Part shown: piece after piece, positions 1 through 8,246 of the stretch
How the letters are laid out: every line of letters starts with the position of its first letter
Position numbering within the stretch: position 1 is the stretch's first letter
Source of the DNA: DASYTH01 sp035762905
Lineage (GTDB): Bacteria > Actinomycetota > Actinomycetes > Mycobacteriales > Pseudonocardiaceae
Length of the DNA: 64,000 bases
Reading direction: 5' to 3'
Assembly: GCF_035762905.1 (NCBI RefSeq)
Contig: NZ_DASUCC010000044.1
Location: 1-64,000 of the forward strand
The notes under the pieces: model-generated
Seen by the model: the letters and a program-made list of their open reading frames with translations, nothing else
Databases searched by the model: none
What the model was told of the DNA's origin: nothing
Translations under genes and position numbers: made by a program

Positions 1-23
1 CCCCCCCCCCCCCCCCCCCCCCC
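1..23. other. Homopolymer run of 23 C
   Basis: The window opens with 23 consecutive C, then normal sequence. No gene crosses it. Runs this long are not expected even in very GC-rich DNA. Poly-G (read as poly-C on the other strand) is a known artefact of two-colour Illumina chemistry at contig ends, so this is most likely an assembly edge. Confidence 0.7.
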
Positions 24-48
24 ACGGCCAGGGGGAAGGAACGTCCTC

Positions 49-975
49 ATGCGACACCGAACGGTGGCCGGCCGGTTGCTGCTCGCGCTGTGCGGCCTGG
101 TATTCACGATGACCGGCTGTAGCACGGATCCCGCCGCACCCGGTCAGGGGCAACCGGACGGGCCGGACGCCAAGCAGCCCTTCGACATCGTGCGCAGCGA
201 GCAGGTGGGCCTGATCGACCATGCGCAGCAACGCATCCGGAACACCTGCCTGGCCGATGCCGGCTACCCGCACGACCGCGACCATCACCTGGCCCGGCCG
301 CAGGACCCGTTCGGGTTCCTCACCGTCTCCGCCCGCGACTTCGGACCCACCAGCGAGGACGAGGCCCGGCGTACCGGGTTCGGCCGGGACTTCGGCGGCG
401 AGCCCGCTCGGGTGGTGAGCACCGACCCGAACTACGACGCCGCGTCCGAGCGCTGCGCCCAGCTCGCCTGGGATCGCCTCGGCCCGGCCGCGCGGGAGGT
501 CCGCACCGCCTACAGCGACCTGGTCAACGCGCTGGCCCCGTACCGGCGGGACGTGGACGCCGAGCTGCCGGCCGACCTCCCGGGCAAGCTGATGAACTGC
601 ATGGCCGGGCGCGGCTACGCCGTACCGGACCAGGACGCGTTCCGCAAGACGCCCAGCCACCGGCTGTTCGGGATCGCCTACGGCCACCTGGAAACCGGGG
701 CCGAGGAGACCTGGGAACCGGTGCGCAGGCCGGGAACCGTTGAGGTGGGTCCGGCCATCCCGCCGCGAAGGTACATCCCGACGCCCGCGGAGTCCGAGCT
801 GGCCGTCGCCTGGTTCCACTGCGGCCGGGAGACCGGCCGGGTGGACGCGCAACTGGCCGGGGTGCAACGGGTCCAGGCGCGCTACGTGGAGAAGTACCGG
901 ACCTGGATCGACGAGCTGAACCCGAAGGTCGAGGAGATGGCCCGCCACGCGGCCGGGATCGCGAGCGGATCCTGA
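49..975 (+). CDS. Secreted lipoprotein, first gene of a MacAB-like export operon
   Basis: Predicted 308-aa lipoprotein. A basic N-terminus and hydrophobic stretch (residues 8-22) end in a lipobox (TGC, lipidated Cys24), so the mature protein should be anchored outside the membrane. I do not recognise a domain. The mature part contains spaced cysteines in similar settings (NTCLADAGY, ERCAQ, MNCMAGRGY, FHCGRE), which suggests an internal repeat or disulfides. Its TGA overlaps the next ATG (TGATG), so it is translationally coupled to the adaptor, ATPase and permease downstream. It probably works with that exporter; its substrate is unknown. Confidence 0.8.
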   Translation: MRHRTVAGRLLLALCGLVFTMTGCSTDPAAPGQGQPDGPDAKQPFDIVRSEQVGLIDHAQQRIRNTCLADAGYPHDRDHHLARPQDPFGFLTVSARDFGPTSEDEARRTGFGRDFGGEPARVVSTDPNYDAASERCAQLAWDRLGPAAREVRTAYSDLVNALAPYRRDVDAELPADLPGKLMNCMAGRGYAVPDQDAFRKTPSHRLFGIAYGHLETGAEETWEPVRRPGTVEVGPAIPPRRYIPTPAESELAVAWFHCGRETGRVDAQLAGVQRVQARYVEKYRTWIDELNPKVEEMARHAAGIASGS

Positions 976-2102
976 TGGCGCGCCGCCGCTTCCTGGTGAC
1001 GGCCGGGGTCACCGCCGTCACGCTGGCCGCGCTGGTGCTGGCCGGTACCGTGCTGGGGCCCCGGCTCCGGTCGCCGGAGCAGGCCGCCGCCGACGCGGCG
1101 CCACCGCCAGCGTCGCCGGTCACCGCCACCGCCGAGCGGCGGGTGCTGGCCGAGCCGATCGTGCTGCGCGGGCAGGTGACCGCCGGTGCGAGCACCCCGC
1201 TGCCGCCACCGGCCGCCGCGGTCGGCGAGGACAGCGTGGTGACCAAGGTGTCCGTCCAGAGTGGACGGACGCTGGCCGAGGGAGACGTGGTGATCGCCCG
1301 GGCCGACCAGCCGATGTTCGCGCTGGTGCTGCCGTTCCCGCTCTACCGCGACATCGCGCCGGGGGACCGGGGCGCCGACGTGGTCGCGGTGCAGGCGGCG
1401 CTGCGCCGGCTCGGGCACGGCGCACCGCGCACCGGAGTCCTTGACGCCGCCACCCAGGAGGCCATCCACCGGCTGTACGCCGGCAGCGGGTGGGTCCCGC
1501 CGGCGGCCGGTCCCGACCCGGCCGCCGGCACGGGCCTGAAGCGCTCCGCCGTGCTGCTGATCGACCGGCCGGGCCGCACGGTCAGCGCGGTGCACGTGCG
1601 GGTGGGCAGCGTGCTGACCGACCCGAAGGCGCCGATCGTCTCGCTGGACGGGCAGCCCGACTTCGTCGCCGCGCGCACCACGGCGGAGCAGGCGAAGCTG
1701 CTCACCGCCGGGCAGCAGGCGACCGTGTTCGACGACGCCACCGGCCGGCGGGCCCCGGCCACGGTCGCCGCGGTGGGCACGGAGGTGGCGACCGGCCCGG
1801 ACGGAACCGCCGGGGTCGAGGTGACCCTGGCGTTCGCCGGCGAACCGCTGCCCGGCACCGCCGGCCGCGCGGTCCGGGTGGACATCGCCGCGGCGGTCGG
1901 GACCGAGCCGGTGTTGGCCGTTCCGCTCACCGCCGTGCTGTCCCGGCCGGACGGAACCACGTTCGTCACCGCACTCCGTCCAAACGGGACGACCGCGGAT
2001 CTCACCGTCACCACCGGCCGGATCGCCGGCGGTTGGGTGGAGGTCGCCGGCCCCGCCGAGCTGACCGCCGGTACCGCGGTGATCGTGGGGAAGGGCGGCT
2101 GA
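975..2102 (+). CDS. HlyD/MacA-like membrane-anchored adaptor with peptidoglycan-binding motif
   Basis: 375-aa adaptor of an ABC exporter. It has one N-terminal membrane anchor (about residues 7-30), then an extracytoplasmic part with a barrel-sandwich-like segment starting near the RGQVTAG sequence. A short peptidoglycan-binding-type helix region (about residues 130-170, containing DVVAVQAALRRLG) interrupts it, and a C-terminal beta domain follows. Actinomycetes often pair such proteins with MacB-type ATPase and FtsX permeases, where they stand in for the Gram-negative MacA. It lies one base before the ATPase gene. The role is inferred from family and operon. Confidence 0.8.
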   Translation: MARRRFLVTAGVTAVTLAALVLAGTVLGPRLRSPEQAAADAAPPPASPVTATAERRVLAEPIVLRGQVTAGASTPLPPPAAAVGEDSVVTKVSVQSGRTLAEGDVVIARADQPMFALVLPFPLYRDIAPGDRGADVVAVQAALRRLGHGAPRTGVLDAATQEAIHRLYAGSGWVPPAAGPDPAAGTGLKRSAVLLIDRPGRTVSAVHVRVGSVLTDPKAPIVSLDGQPDFVAARTTAEQAKLLTAGQQATVFDDATGRRAPATVAAVGTEVATGPDGTAGVEVTLAFAGEPLPGTAGRAVRVDIAAAVGTEPVLAVPLTAVLSRPDGTTFVTALRPNGTTADLTVTTGRIAGGWVEVAGPAELTAGTAVIVGKGG

Positions 2103-2103
2103 C

Positions 2104-2772
2104 ATGCTCGAGCTGACCGGCATCGACCGCACCTATGACGACGGGCATCCGGTTTCCGCGCTGCGCAAGGCGAACCTGACGCTCACCGAAGGGGAGTACG
2201 TCACGGTCACCGGGCCGTCCGGGTCCGGAAAGTCCACGCTGCTCAACGTGATCGGGCTGCTGGACCGGCCGGACGGCGGCTCGTACCGGGTATGCGGCGT
2301 GGAGACCGCCGGGCTCGGCGAGCGGGTCCGGGTCGGCATTCGCGGCCAGCTGTTCGGGTTCGTGTTCCAGGCGTTCCACCTGCTTGCCGGGCGCAGCACG
2401 GTGGAGAACGTCGAACTGGGCATGCTCTACGGCCGGCACGCCCGGCGGACCCGCAGGCGGCTGGCGGTGGCCGCGCTGGACCGGGTCGGGCTCGGCCATC
2501 GCCGGCATGCCGATCCACGCACACTCTCCGGGGGGGAACGCCAGCGGGTGGCGATCGCCCGCGCGGTGGCCGGCCGGCCCCGGGTGCTGCTGTGCGACGA
2601 GCCGACCGGCAACCTGGACAGCGCCACCACCGCGACCGTGCTCGCCCTGCTGCGCGAGCTGAACACCGCCGGCCTCACCGTCGTCGTGGTCACGCACGAC
2701 GAGCGGGTGGCGGCCGAGGGCGACCGGGGCCTGCGGGTGGTCGACGGCACCGTCACCGAGGTCGTCCGGTGA
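2104..2772 (+). CDS. ABC transporter ATP-binding protein, MacB/LolD type
   Basis: 222-aa nucleotide-binding subunit. Visible motifs are Walker A (GPSGSGKST), Q-loop (FVFQ), signature (LSGGERQR), Walker B (VLLCDEPTGNLD) and switch His (VTHD). The EPTGNLD sequence and length are typical of the MacB/LolD/FtsE subfamily, which uses ATP to drive mechanotransmission rather than transport through the membrane part. It is fourth-base coupled to the permease: the stop TGA lies inside GTGA. It partners the FtsX-like permease that follows. Confidence 0.92.
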   Translation: MLELTGIDRTYDDGHPVSALRKANLTLTEGEYVTVTGPSGSGKSTLLNVIGLLDRPDGGSYRVCGVETAGLGERVRVGIRGQLFGFVFQAFHLLAGRSTVENVELGMLYGRHARRTRRRLAVAALDRVGLGHRRHADPRTLSGGERQRVAIARAVAGRPRVLLCDEPTGNLDSATTATVLALLRELNTAGLTVVVVTHDERVAAEGDRGLRVVDGTVTEVVR

Positions 2773-3986
2773 GGGCCGGGCGGGCGGACCGGGCCCGGTT
2801 GGGCATCGCGGCGCCGCGGTTGCGCCCCGGCGACCTCGCCCGGGAGTCGTGGTTGTCGGTGACCCGCTTTCCCGGCCGGTCGCTGCTGACCGCGCTCGGC
2901 ACGCTGCTCGCCGCCGCGGCGTTCGTCAGCACCCTGGGACTGGTTTCCACGCTGAGCCAACAGGTCTCCTCCGCGTTCGACCTCCGCCGGGCGACCGAGG
3001 TGGTGGTCAAGGCCGAGGATCCGGGGCTGGACAACGGTTGGCAGCACGCCGAACCGGTGGACCGGCTGCGCCGACTGGCCGGTGTGGTCGCCGCCGGGCC
3101 CCGGGTGACGCTGGCCGAGCGCCCGGTGACCCGGCTTGCCGGCGGGTCGGGTGGTCCGGCCGCGCGGATCATGGGTGCCGACCCGGAGGCGCTGCGGGTG
3201 CTCGCCCCGAACCTGGTGCAGGGCCGGCTGTTCACCGCGTTCGACGAGTCCGCCGCGGCCCGGCTGGTGCTGCTGCCCCGCGCGCTGGCCGGCGAACTCG
3301 GCCTGCACCGGACGCAGGCGGCCGTGTTCATCGACGACCGCGCCTACACCGTGGCCGGCATCTACGACGACGTGCGCCGCCGGCCGGAGGCCCTGCACTC
3401 GGTGATCATGCCGTTCAGCACCGCGAACCGGCTCGCCGACGCAACCCCGGACGCCGAACGCGACATCGTCGTCGAGACCGCGCCCGGCGCCGCGCAACTG
3501 ATCGGTCACCAGGCGCCGCTGGCCCTGCACCCGGCGGCACCCGACGCGCTGCGGGCCATCGCCCCGCCGGATCCGCGCACGCTGCGCCGCGAGGTCGAGT
3601 CCGACCTGGCCCGGTCCACCCTGCTGATCAGCGCCATCTCCCTGGTGATCGGCACGGTGTCGATCGGCAACGCGGCCACCGCGAGCATCGCCGCCCGCCG
3701 GGCCGAGATCGGTCTGCGCCGGGCCGTCGGCGCCCGCCGCCGGCACATCTTCACCCAGTTGCTCTGTGAGACCACGGTTCTCGGGGCGCTCAGCGGTACG
3801 GCCGGTGCGTTCCTCGGCCTCGCCGTCACCGCGGGCGTCTCGTTGTGGAACGGCTGGCTGCCGGTGATCGATCCCGGTACCGCGCTGCGCGCCGCCGGCT
3901 GCTGCGCGGCCGCCGGTCTCCTCGCCGGCCTGCTCCCGGCGTTGCGGGCCACCCGGGTGCAGCCGGTGACCGCGTTGCAGCGCTGA
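2769..3986 (+). CDS. ABC transporter permease, FtsX/MacB family
   Basis: 405-aa permease starting at a GTG that overlaps the ATPase stop. One N-terminal transmembrane helix (about residues 40-62) is followed by a large extracytoplasmic MacB-core-like domain (about 65-280) and three C-terminal helices, the standard FtsX layout. The sequence RRAEIGLRRAVGA before the second helix is a hallmark of this family. With the preceding three genes it forms a complete tripartite exporter, likely for a peptide, lipid or antibiotic. No biosynthetic gene adjacent to it identifies the cargo. Confidence 0.88.
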   Translation: MRAGRADRARLGIAAPRLRPGDLARESWLSVTRFPGRSLLTALGTLLAAAAFVSTLGLVSTLSQQVSSAFDLRRATEVVVKAEDPGLDNGWQHAEPVDRLRRLAGVVAAGPRVTLAERPVTRLAGGSGGPAARIMGADPEALRVLAPNLVQGRLFTAFDESAAARLVLLPRALAGELGLHRTQAAVFIDDRAYTVAGIYDDVRRRPEALHSVIMPFSTANRLADATPDAERDIVVETAPGAAQLIGHQAPLALHPAAPDALRAIAPPDPRTLRREVESDLARSTLLISAISLVIGTVSIGNAATASIAARRAEIGLRRAVGARRRHIFTQLLCETTVLGALSGTAGAFLGLAVTAGVSLWNGWLPVIDPGTALRAAGCCAAAGLLAGLLPALRATRVQPVTALQR

Positions 3987-4073
3987 GCGAACCCACCGTT
4001 TGCCCATCGGGTTCCCACCGCTCCTGGTCAGGGTTTGCGACCGCAGCAACAACGCGGACTGGGAGGGCAGCAG

Positions 4074-5936
4074 ATGAGCAGACGTTCACTTGTTCGCACC
4101 GTGGCCGTGGTGGCGGCGGCAGCCGGGCTGGTCGCCTCCGGGCAACCGGTCGCGATCGGCGCGCCGGAGCCGGCGGGAGCCACGACGACCGTGCTGGGCT
4201 ACCGGGTCGACATGCGCCCGGACGGAACGGTGGTGCGGACCAGGGTGGAGCGTTCGGTGCCGGTGTTCGCCGCGGAGCCGTACGCCAAGCCGGCGCAGGC
4301 CGAGCCGAAGCCCCCTGGCAAGATCGATCCGATGCTGGCCACGGCGCTGGCCGATCCCAAGGGCGGCGACCGGATCAAGCTGATCGTCGGGTTCACCGAC
4401 GACGTGGTGATGCCCCGGTTCCCCGACGCCGATCCCGCGCTGGCCCGGGATTCCGGTGCCAACGCGCAGAAGCAACGGGACGCGGACGCGCTGGTGTCCG
4501 GCATCCGGAGCCGCCGGCAGGCGGAATACCAGGCGCTGGGCGCCGACCTGGCGCGCATGGACATCCACACGCTGAGCAGCTACTGGCTGGTCAAGGGCAT
4601 GGTGGTGGACGCGCCGCGGTCGGCGGTGGCCGGGCTGGCCAAGCGCGCCGACGTGACCTACATCGAGCCGGTGCACACCGGCGAGGCGCCGCCGGACAGC
4701 GACCCGGCCAACGACGAGATCGAGGCCCGGATCCGGATGGGCACCGACCCGTTCTTCAACACCGGCGCGCTGAACCGCGGTTTCGCCGGGATCCTGGACA
4801 CCGGGGTGCGCAGCACGCACACCATGTTCAACCCGCCGCGGCCGTGGCTGCTGCGCGACGAGACCGGCAGCGGCAGCATCAGCGACACCTGCGGCAACCA
4901 CGGCACGTCCACGATGGCGATCATGACCGGCAACGCCAACCTCGGCGACCGGCTGCGCGGCATCTCCGCGATCACCACCGACAGCATCAAGGTCTACGAC
5001 TGCATCGTCGATCCGGTGACCGGTCAGCTGCGGGCCGGACTGAACCGGGACGCCGCCATCCGCGGGTTCCAGACCGCGGTGAACATCATGGACCGGACGA
5101 TCGTGGCCGAGATGCAGGCGGTGGAGAACGAGAACGGCCTGATCGCCGCCGCGGCGGACCGGGCCTTCGACGCCGGCGCGGTGGTGATCGCCGCGAACGG
5201 CAACTTCGGCGCGGACCAGAACGGCAACCCGATCCCGGGGTCGGTCCGGTCGCCCGCGGTGGCGCAGAAGGTGATCGGGATCGGCGCGTTCGACGTTCGC
5301 ACCGGCATTACGTCGCTCAGCCAGGGCCGAGGCCCGGCGCCGGACGGCCGGACCAAGCCGGACATCCAGACCCCGACCAACACCGAGACCGCGAGCAATG
5401 TCAGCGACACCTCGACCCAGGTGTTCGGCGGGACCAGTTGCGCGACCGCGCAGGCCGGCGGTGCGGCGGCCTACCTGCGCAGCTTCCTGTTCGCTGCCAA
5501 CGAAGCGCCGCCGGGGTTCGTCTACGCCCAGCTGATCGCGCGCGGCACGAGCACCTCGTTCCTGGACAACACGACCGGGGCGGGCCCGATCAGGCTGCCG
5601 GTGCCCGGCCAGAGCTCCAGCTTCCCGCAGCAGGTCACGATCGCCGGCGGCCAGTCGGTGGACATCCCGGTGTTCAACTCGACGGTGTTCTTCAACGGCC
5701 CGCTGCGCGCCGCGATCTGGTGGCCCGAGGCTCCGGCCACGCACAACGACATCGACCTGCGGCTGATCGCTCCCAACGGGGCGGTCGTGGGCAGCAGCCT
5801 CTCGATCGGCAGCGTCTACGAGAAGGTGTCGGTCACCGGACTGACCCCGGGTGAATGGAAGATCCGGGTCTCCGGGTTCAGCGTGCCCGGCGGATCCCAG
5901 ACGGTGTTCGCGGGCGTGACGATAGACAACATCTGA
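4074..5936 (+). CDS. Secreted subtilisin-like serine protease (S8 family)
   Basis: 620-aa secreted protease. The ATG at 4074 is chosen because GGGAGG lies 8 bases upstream and a Sec signal peptide (residues 1-30) follows directly; an in-frame ATG at 4035 would bury it. A propeptide-like region (about 95-200) precedes the catalytic domain. The triad is Asp242 (ILDTGV), His276 (CGNHGTS) and Ser455 (GGTSCATA). Cys replaces the usual Met after the serine, as in a minority of subtilases. The C-terminal 130 residues look like a pre-peptidase/P-domain beta-sandwich. It stands alone and is followed by a hairpin terminator. Confidence 0.88.
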   Translation: MSRRSLVRTVAVVAAAAGLVASGQPVAIGAPEPAGATTTVLGYRVDMRPDGTVVRTRVERSVPVFAAEPYAKPAQAEPKPPGKIDPMLATALADPKGGDRIKLIVGFTDDVVMPRFPDADPALARDSGANAQKQRDADALVSGIRSRRQAEYQALGADLARMDIHTLSSYWLVKGMVVDAPRSAVAGLAKRADVTYIEPVHTGEAPPDSDPANDEIEARIRMGTDPFFNTGALNRGFAGILDTGVRSTHTMFNPPRPWLLRDETGSGSISDTCGNHGTSTMAIMTGNANLGDRLRGISAITTDSIKVYDCIVDPVTGQLRAGLNRDAAIRGFQTAVNIMDRTIVAEMQAVENENGLIAAAADRAFDAGAVVIAANGNFGADQNGNPIPGSVRSPAVAQKVIGIGAFDVRTGITSLSQGRGPAPDGRTKPDIQTPTNTETASNVSDTSTQVFGGTSCATAQAGGAAAYLRSFLFAANEAPPGFVYAQLIARGTSTSFLDNTTGAGPIRLPVPGQSSSFPQQVTIAGGQSVDIPVFNSTVFFNGPLRAAIWWPEAPATHNDIDLRLIAPNGAVVGSSLSIGSVYEKVSVTGLTPGEWKIRVSGFSVPGGSQTVFAGVTIDNI

Positions 5937-5947
5937 GGATGGGGGAA

Positions 5948-5985
5948 CCTGGCCGGCCCCAAGCCGCCGCTCCGGGCCGGCCAGG
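5948..5985 (+). terminator. Hairpin after the subtilase gene
   Basis: A perfect 12-bp stem (5948-5959 with 5974-5985, CCTGGCCGGCCC/GGGCCGGCCAGG) begins 12 bp after the protease stop. There is no U-tract, as is usual for actinomycete terminators. Confidence 0.6.
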
Positions 5986-6004
5986 TGCATCCCAGGAACA
6001 ATAC

Positions 6005-6060
6005 TTAAGCACTTACTTGACTATGGGCATGGGACCGCCTATAGTCAAGTAAGTGCTTAA
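6005..6060. promoter_or_regulatory. Perfect 20-bp inverted repeat containing the arsR promoter and start codon
   Basis: The arms 6005-6024 and 6041-6060 are perfect reverse complements around a 16-bp spacer. Inside lies a near-consensus promoter: TTGACT (6017-6022), a 17-bp spacer, and TATAGT (6040-6045). The expected transcription start falls on or next to the GTG start codon at 6053, so the mRNA is probably leaderless. The symmetry fits an ArsR dimer operator that occludes its own promoter. Confidence 0.75.
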
Positions 6061-6394
6061 CCATCAGCTGGACCGGGTGCTGCACGCGTTGGCCGATCCG
6101 ACGCGGCGGGCGATCGTGGAACGGCTCGCCCGCGGTCCGGCCTCGGTGAGCGAACTGGCCCGGCCGTTGCCCATGTCGCTCGCGGCGGTCGTACAGCACC
6201 TGCAGGTGCTCGAGGCCAGTGGCCTGGTCAACTCCACCAAGGTCGGGCGGGTCCGAACCTGTCGACTGGAGCCCGCCGGGCTGCGTGCGGCCGAGGACTG
6301 GCTGCACGGCCAGCGCACCGCATGGGAGCGCGGCCTCGACCGGCTCGGCGACCTGCTCACCGGCGACGATCACCAAGGAGGAGAACCACGATGA
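6053..6394 (+). CDS. ArsR-family winged-helix regulator
   Basis: 113-aa regulator with the typical ArsR wing-helix pattern (LADPTRRAIVERL near residue 11, then VQHLQVLEASGLV as recognition helix). No cysteine metal site is visible in helix alpha3, so it likely belongs to the non-metal subgroup usually coupled to SRPBCC/AHSA1 proteins. The GTG start at 6053 has no Shine-Dalgarno sequence and lies inside the palindromic promoter. The stop overlaps the next ATG (ATGA). Predicted to be autoregulated and to control the SRPBCC and glyoxalase genes that follow. Confidence 0.88.
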   Translation: MLNHQLDRVLHALADPTRRAIVERLARGPASVSELARPLPMSLAAVVQHLQVLEASGLVNSTKVGRVRTCRLEPAGLRAAEDWLHGQRTAWERGLDRLGDLLTGDDHQGGEPR

Positions 6395-6828
6395 CCGTCC
6401 TGCACACCACGTTCACCCTCGAACGCGACTACCCCTGCACGCCCGAGCGGGTGTTCGCCGCCTGGGCCGACCCGGCGACCAAGGCGCGCTGGTTCACCGC
6501 GCTCACCGGCGAGCATCGACTCGACTTCCGGGTCGGCGGCACGGAAAGCGTGCTCGCGCCCGCGATCGAGGACCGTCCGGCGCTGCGGTTCGAGGCGGTG
6601 TACCACGACATCGTGCCCAACGAGCGGATCGTCTACACCGGTGTGCTGTACCAGGAAGCGGTCCCGGCCACCGTCTCGCTCACCACCGTCCAACTCGCCC
6701 CGACCGAGGCCGGCACCCGCCTGCTGCTCACCGAGCAGGGCACCTTCCTGGACGACCTCGAGCAACCCCGCTGGCGCGAACAGGGCACCGGCGACCAGCT
6801 CAAGGCACTCGCCGCCGAACTCTCCTGA
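6391..6828 (+). CDS. SRPBCC/AHSA1-family protein
   Basis: 145-aa START-like fold protein. The start at 6391 is preceded by AGGAGG (6377-6382) and overlaps the arsR stop. The sequence has the AHSA1 signature: an N-terminal DYPCTPERVFAAWADP segment, then TKARWF, and a C-terminal helix containing GDQLKALAAEL. Members bind hydrophobic ligands; the ligand here is unknown. The ArsR plus SRPBCC pair is a common actinobacterial module in which the SRPBCC protein may sense or modify the inducer. A glyoxalase-fold gene follows after 18 bp. Confidence 0.85.
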   Translation: MTVLHTTFTLERDYPCTPERVFAAWADPATKARWFTALTGEHRLDFRVGGTESVLAPAIEDRPALRFEAVYHDIVPNERIVYTGVLYQEAVPATVSLTTVQLAPTEAGTRLLLTEQGTFLDDLEQPRWREQGTGDQLKALAAELS

Positions 6829-6846
6829 CCAGCAAAGGAAACCGCC

Positions 6847-7194
6847 ATGTCCATCAGCAAGCTGCTCGGCGTCGTCCCGGTCGGCGACCACGCCGCCGGC
6901 ACCGCCTGGTACCAGCGACTTCTCGGCCGCGCGCCGGACGCCCGGCCGATGCCCGGGCTCGCCGACTGGCACCTCACCGACACCGCATGGGTTTCGGTCT
7001 TCCACGACCCGGCCCGCGCCGGCCACACCGCGCTGAACTTCGCCGTGGCCGATCTGGCCGCACACACGTCGGAGTTGGCCACCCGCGGCATCACCCTCGG
7101 ACCGGTCACCGCCACCGACAAGAACGCCCACCTCGCCTCGGTCACCGACCCCGACGGCAACGTGATCACCTTCATCGAGAACCCGTCCGTTTGA
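6847..7194 (+). CDS. VOC-family (glyoxalase/bleomycin-resistance fold) protein
   Basis: 115-aa single-domain VOC protein, third gene of the ArsR operon. It starts with a KLLGVVPVGD strand and ends with the family's DPDGNVITFIENP motif. AAAGGA precedes the ATG. One potential metal ligand set (His near residue 17 in GDHAAG and Glu near 110) is present but I cannot assign a reaction. It may bind or isomerise a small electrophile or antibiotic. The stop comes 6 bp before the 3' end of a converging remnant gene. Confidence 0.82.
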   Translation: MSISKLLGVVPVGDHAAGTAWYQRLLGRAPDARPMPGLADWHLTDTAWVSVFHDPARAGHTALNFAVADLAAHTSELATRGITLGPVTATDKNAHLASVTDPDGNVITFIENPSV

Positions 7195-7200
7195 CCGCGG

Positions 7201-7509
7201 TCAAGCGCGGTTCACCCGGATCGTGTAGCCACCGGCGGTGGTCCGGGCGAGCAGGTCGAACCGTGGGCCCGCGGCGCTGTAGCTGGATACCTCGCCGGTG
7301 CCGAGGTCGAAGGTGACGTCGTTGAAGGGACCTCCGCAGACGGTGCTGGCCGGGTGGGCGTCGATGATCCGGACCGGGCCGGAGCCGGAGTTGATCGCGG
7401 AGTCGATCTGGTAGATCAGCACACCGGTGTCGCTGTCCAGCCACCCGAGCTTCCACTTCTGCCAGACCAGGAAGTCCGGCGCCGGGCACGAGTGGGGATC
7501 GCATGGCAC
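7201..7509 (-). pseudogene. C-terminal remnant, probably of an M6-like secreted metalloprotease-domain protein
   Basis: The 102-aa reading frame has no signal peptide and no catalytic motif. Its sequence (FLVWQKWKLGWLD, later VLIYQIDSAINSG and RIIDAHP) resembles the region after the zinc site in secreted M6-type proteins of actinomycetes. Such proteins are several hundred residues long, and only the C-terminal tail remains. Upstream is a 76-bp gap and then the 3' end of the RraA gene, so the N-terminal part was lost. I recalled the family from sequence style only; a search is needed to confirm it. Confidence 0.5.
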
Positions 7510-7585
7510 CCTCGCGGTTGTTCGATATACCGAACCATGTTCCAGATCCTGTACATCGCACCCTCGCCGGCCCGGCGCGGAAGTC

Positions 7586-8245
7586 CTAGTGCGCGAGGAA
7601 GGTGAGCGCGGACTGCTCGCCCCGGGTGCGCGCGGCGACGTGGTCGGCCAGGTTGAGCCCGTCGCTGAGGGTGCCGCCGGAGTCGAGCAGCGCGATCAGG
7701 CGGTGCTCCACCTCCTTGACGGCCGTGGCCGCGTCGAGCAGGGCGTCCACCCGGGCCGGGTCCACCACGACGATGCCCTCGTCATCGGCCATGATCAGGT
7801 CGCCGGGATGCACGGTGACGCCGCCGCAGGTGACCGGAACACCCAGCTCGCCGAGCGCGGACGCGGTGCCCGCCATCGGCGTGAGATAGCGGCTGTACAC
7901 CGGGAGCGGGCAGCCCGACACGTACCCGGTGTCCCGGTAGCCGCCGTCCACGATGATCCCGCCGAGCCGCCGCACCAGGGCACCCCTTGCGAACAGCTCG
8001 CCGCCGAGCGCGACCTCCCTGGCGCCGCCGTCCACGACGATCACGGCACCGGGGGCGGCCGTCTCCACCGCGCGCAGCACCGGCAGGAAGTCGGCGTCGC
8101 AGCGCACCGTGTAGGCCGGGCCGCACACCCGGGTCTGCGCCGACCGGGGCCGGATCGCCGAGGTCATCACCCGCGTCGTCTTGTCGGCGTCGCACATCGC
8201 GGTCGTGTCCACCGCGCGGAACCGTTCCATCAGCATGCGCACCAC
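7586..8245 (-). CDS. RraA-family protein (HMG/CHA aldolase-like)
   Basis: 219-aa RraA-fold protein. Conserved features are VCGPAYTVRC, the IVVDGGAREVALGG loop and the GGIIVDGGYRDTGYV segment with the RD pair used by aldolase/decarboxylase members. GVTVHPGDLIMADDEGIVVV near the C-terminus is diagnostic. Members cleave 4-hydroxy-4-methyl-2-oxoglutarate or decarboxylate oxaloacetate, while others bind RNase E. The start is uncertain: GTG 8245, ATG 8236 and ATG 8230 are all possible. It lies one base after the TetR stop and is likely co-transcribed with it. Confidence 0.85.
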   Translation of the reverse strand: MVRMLMERFRAVDTTAMCDADKTTRVMTSAIRPRSAQTRVCGPAYTVRCDADFLPVLRAVETAAPGAVIVVDGGAREVALGGELFARGALVRRLGGIIVDGGYRDTGYVSGCPLPVYSRYLTPMAGTASALGELGVPVTCGGVTVHPGDLIMADDEGIVVVDPARVDALLDAATAVKEVEHRLIALLDSGGTLSDGLNLADHVAARTRGEQSALTFLAH

Positions 8246-8246
8246 C

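Noticed and set aside
4086..5990. 634-residue reverse frame opposite the subtilase
   Set aside because: It is a GC-skew shadow; the forward frame has a signal peptide, triad and ribosome site.
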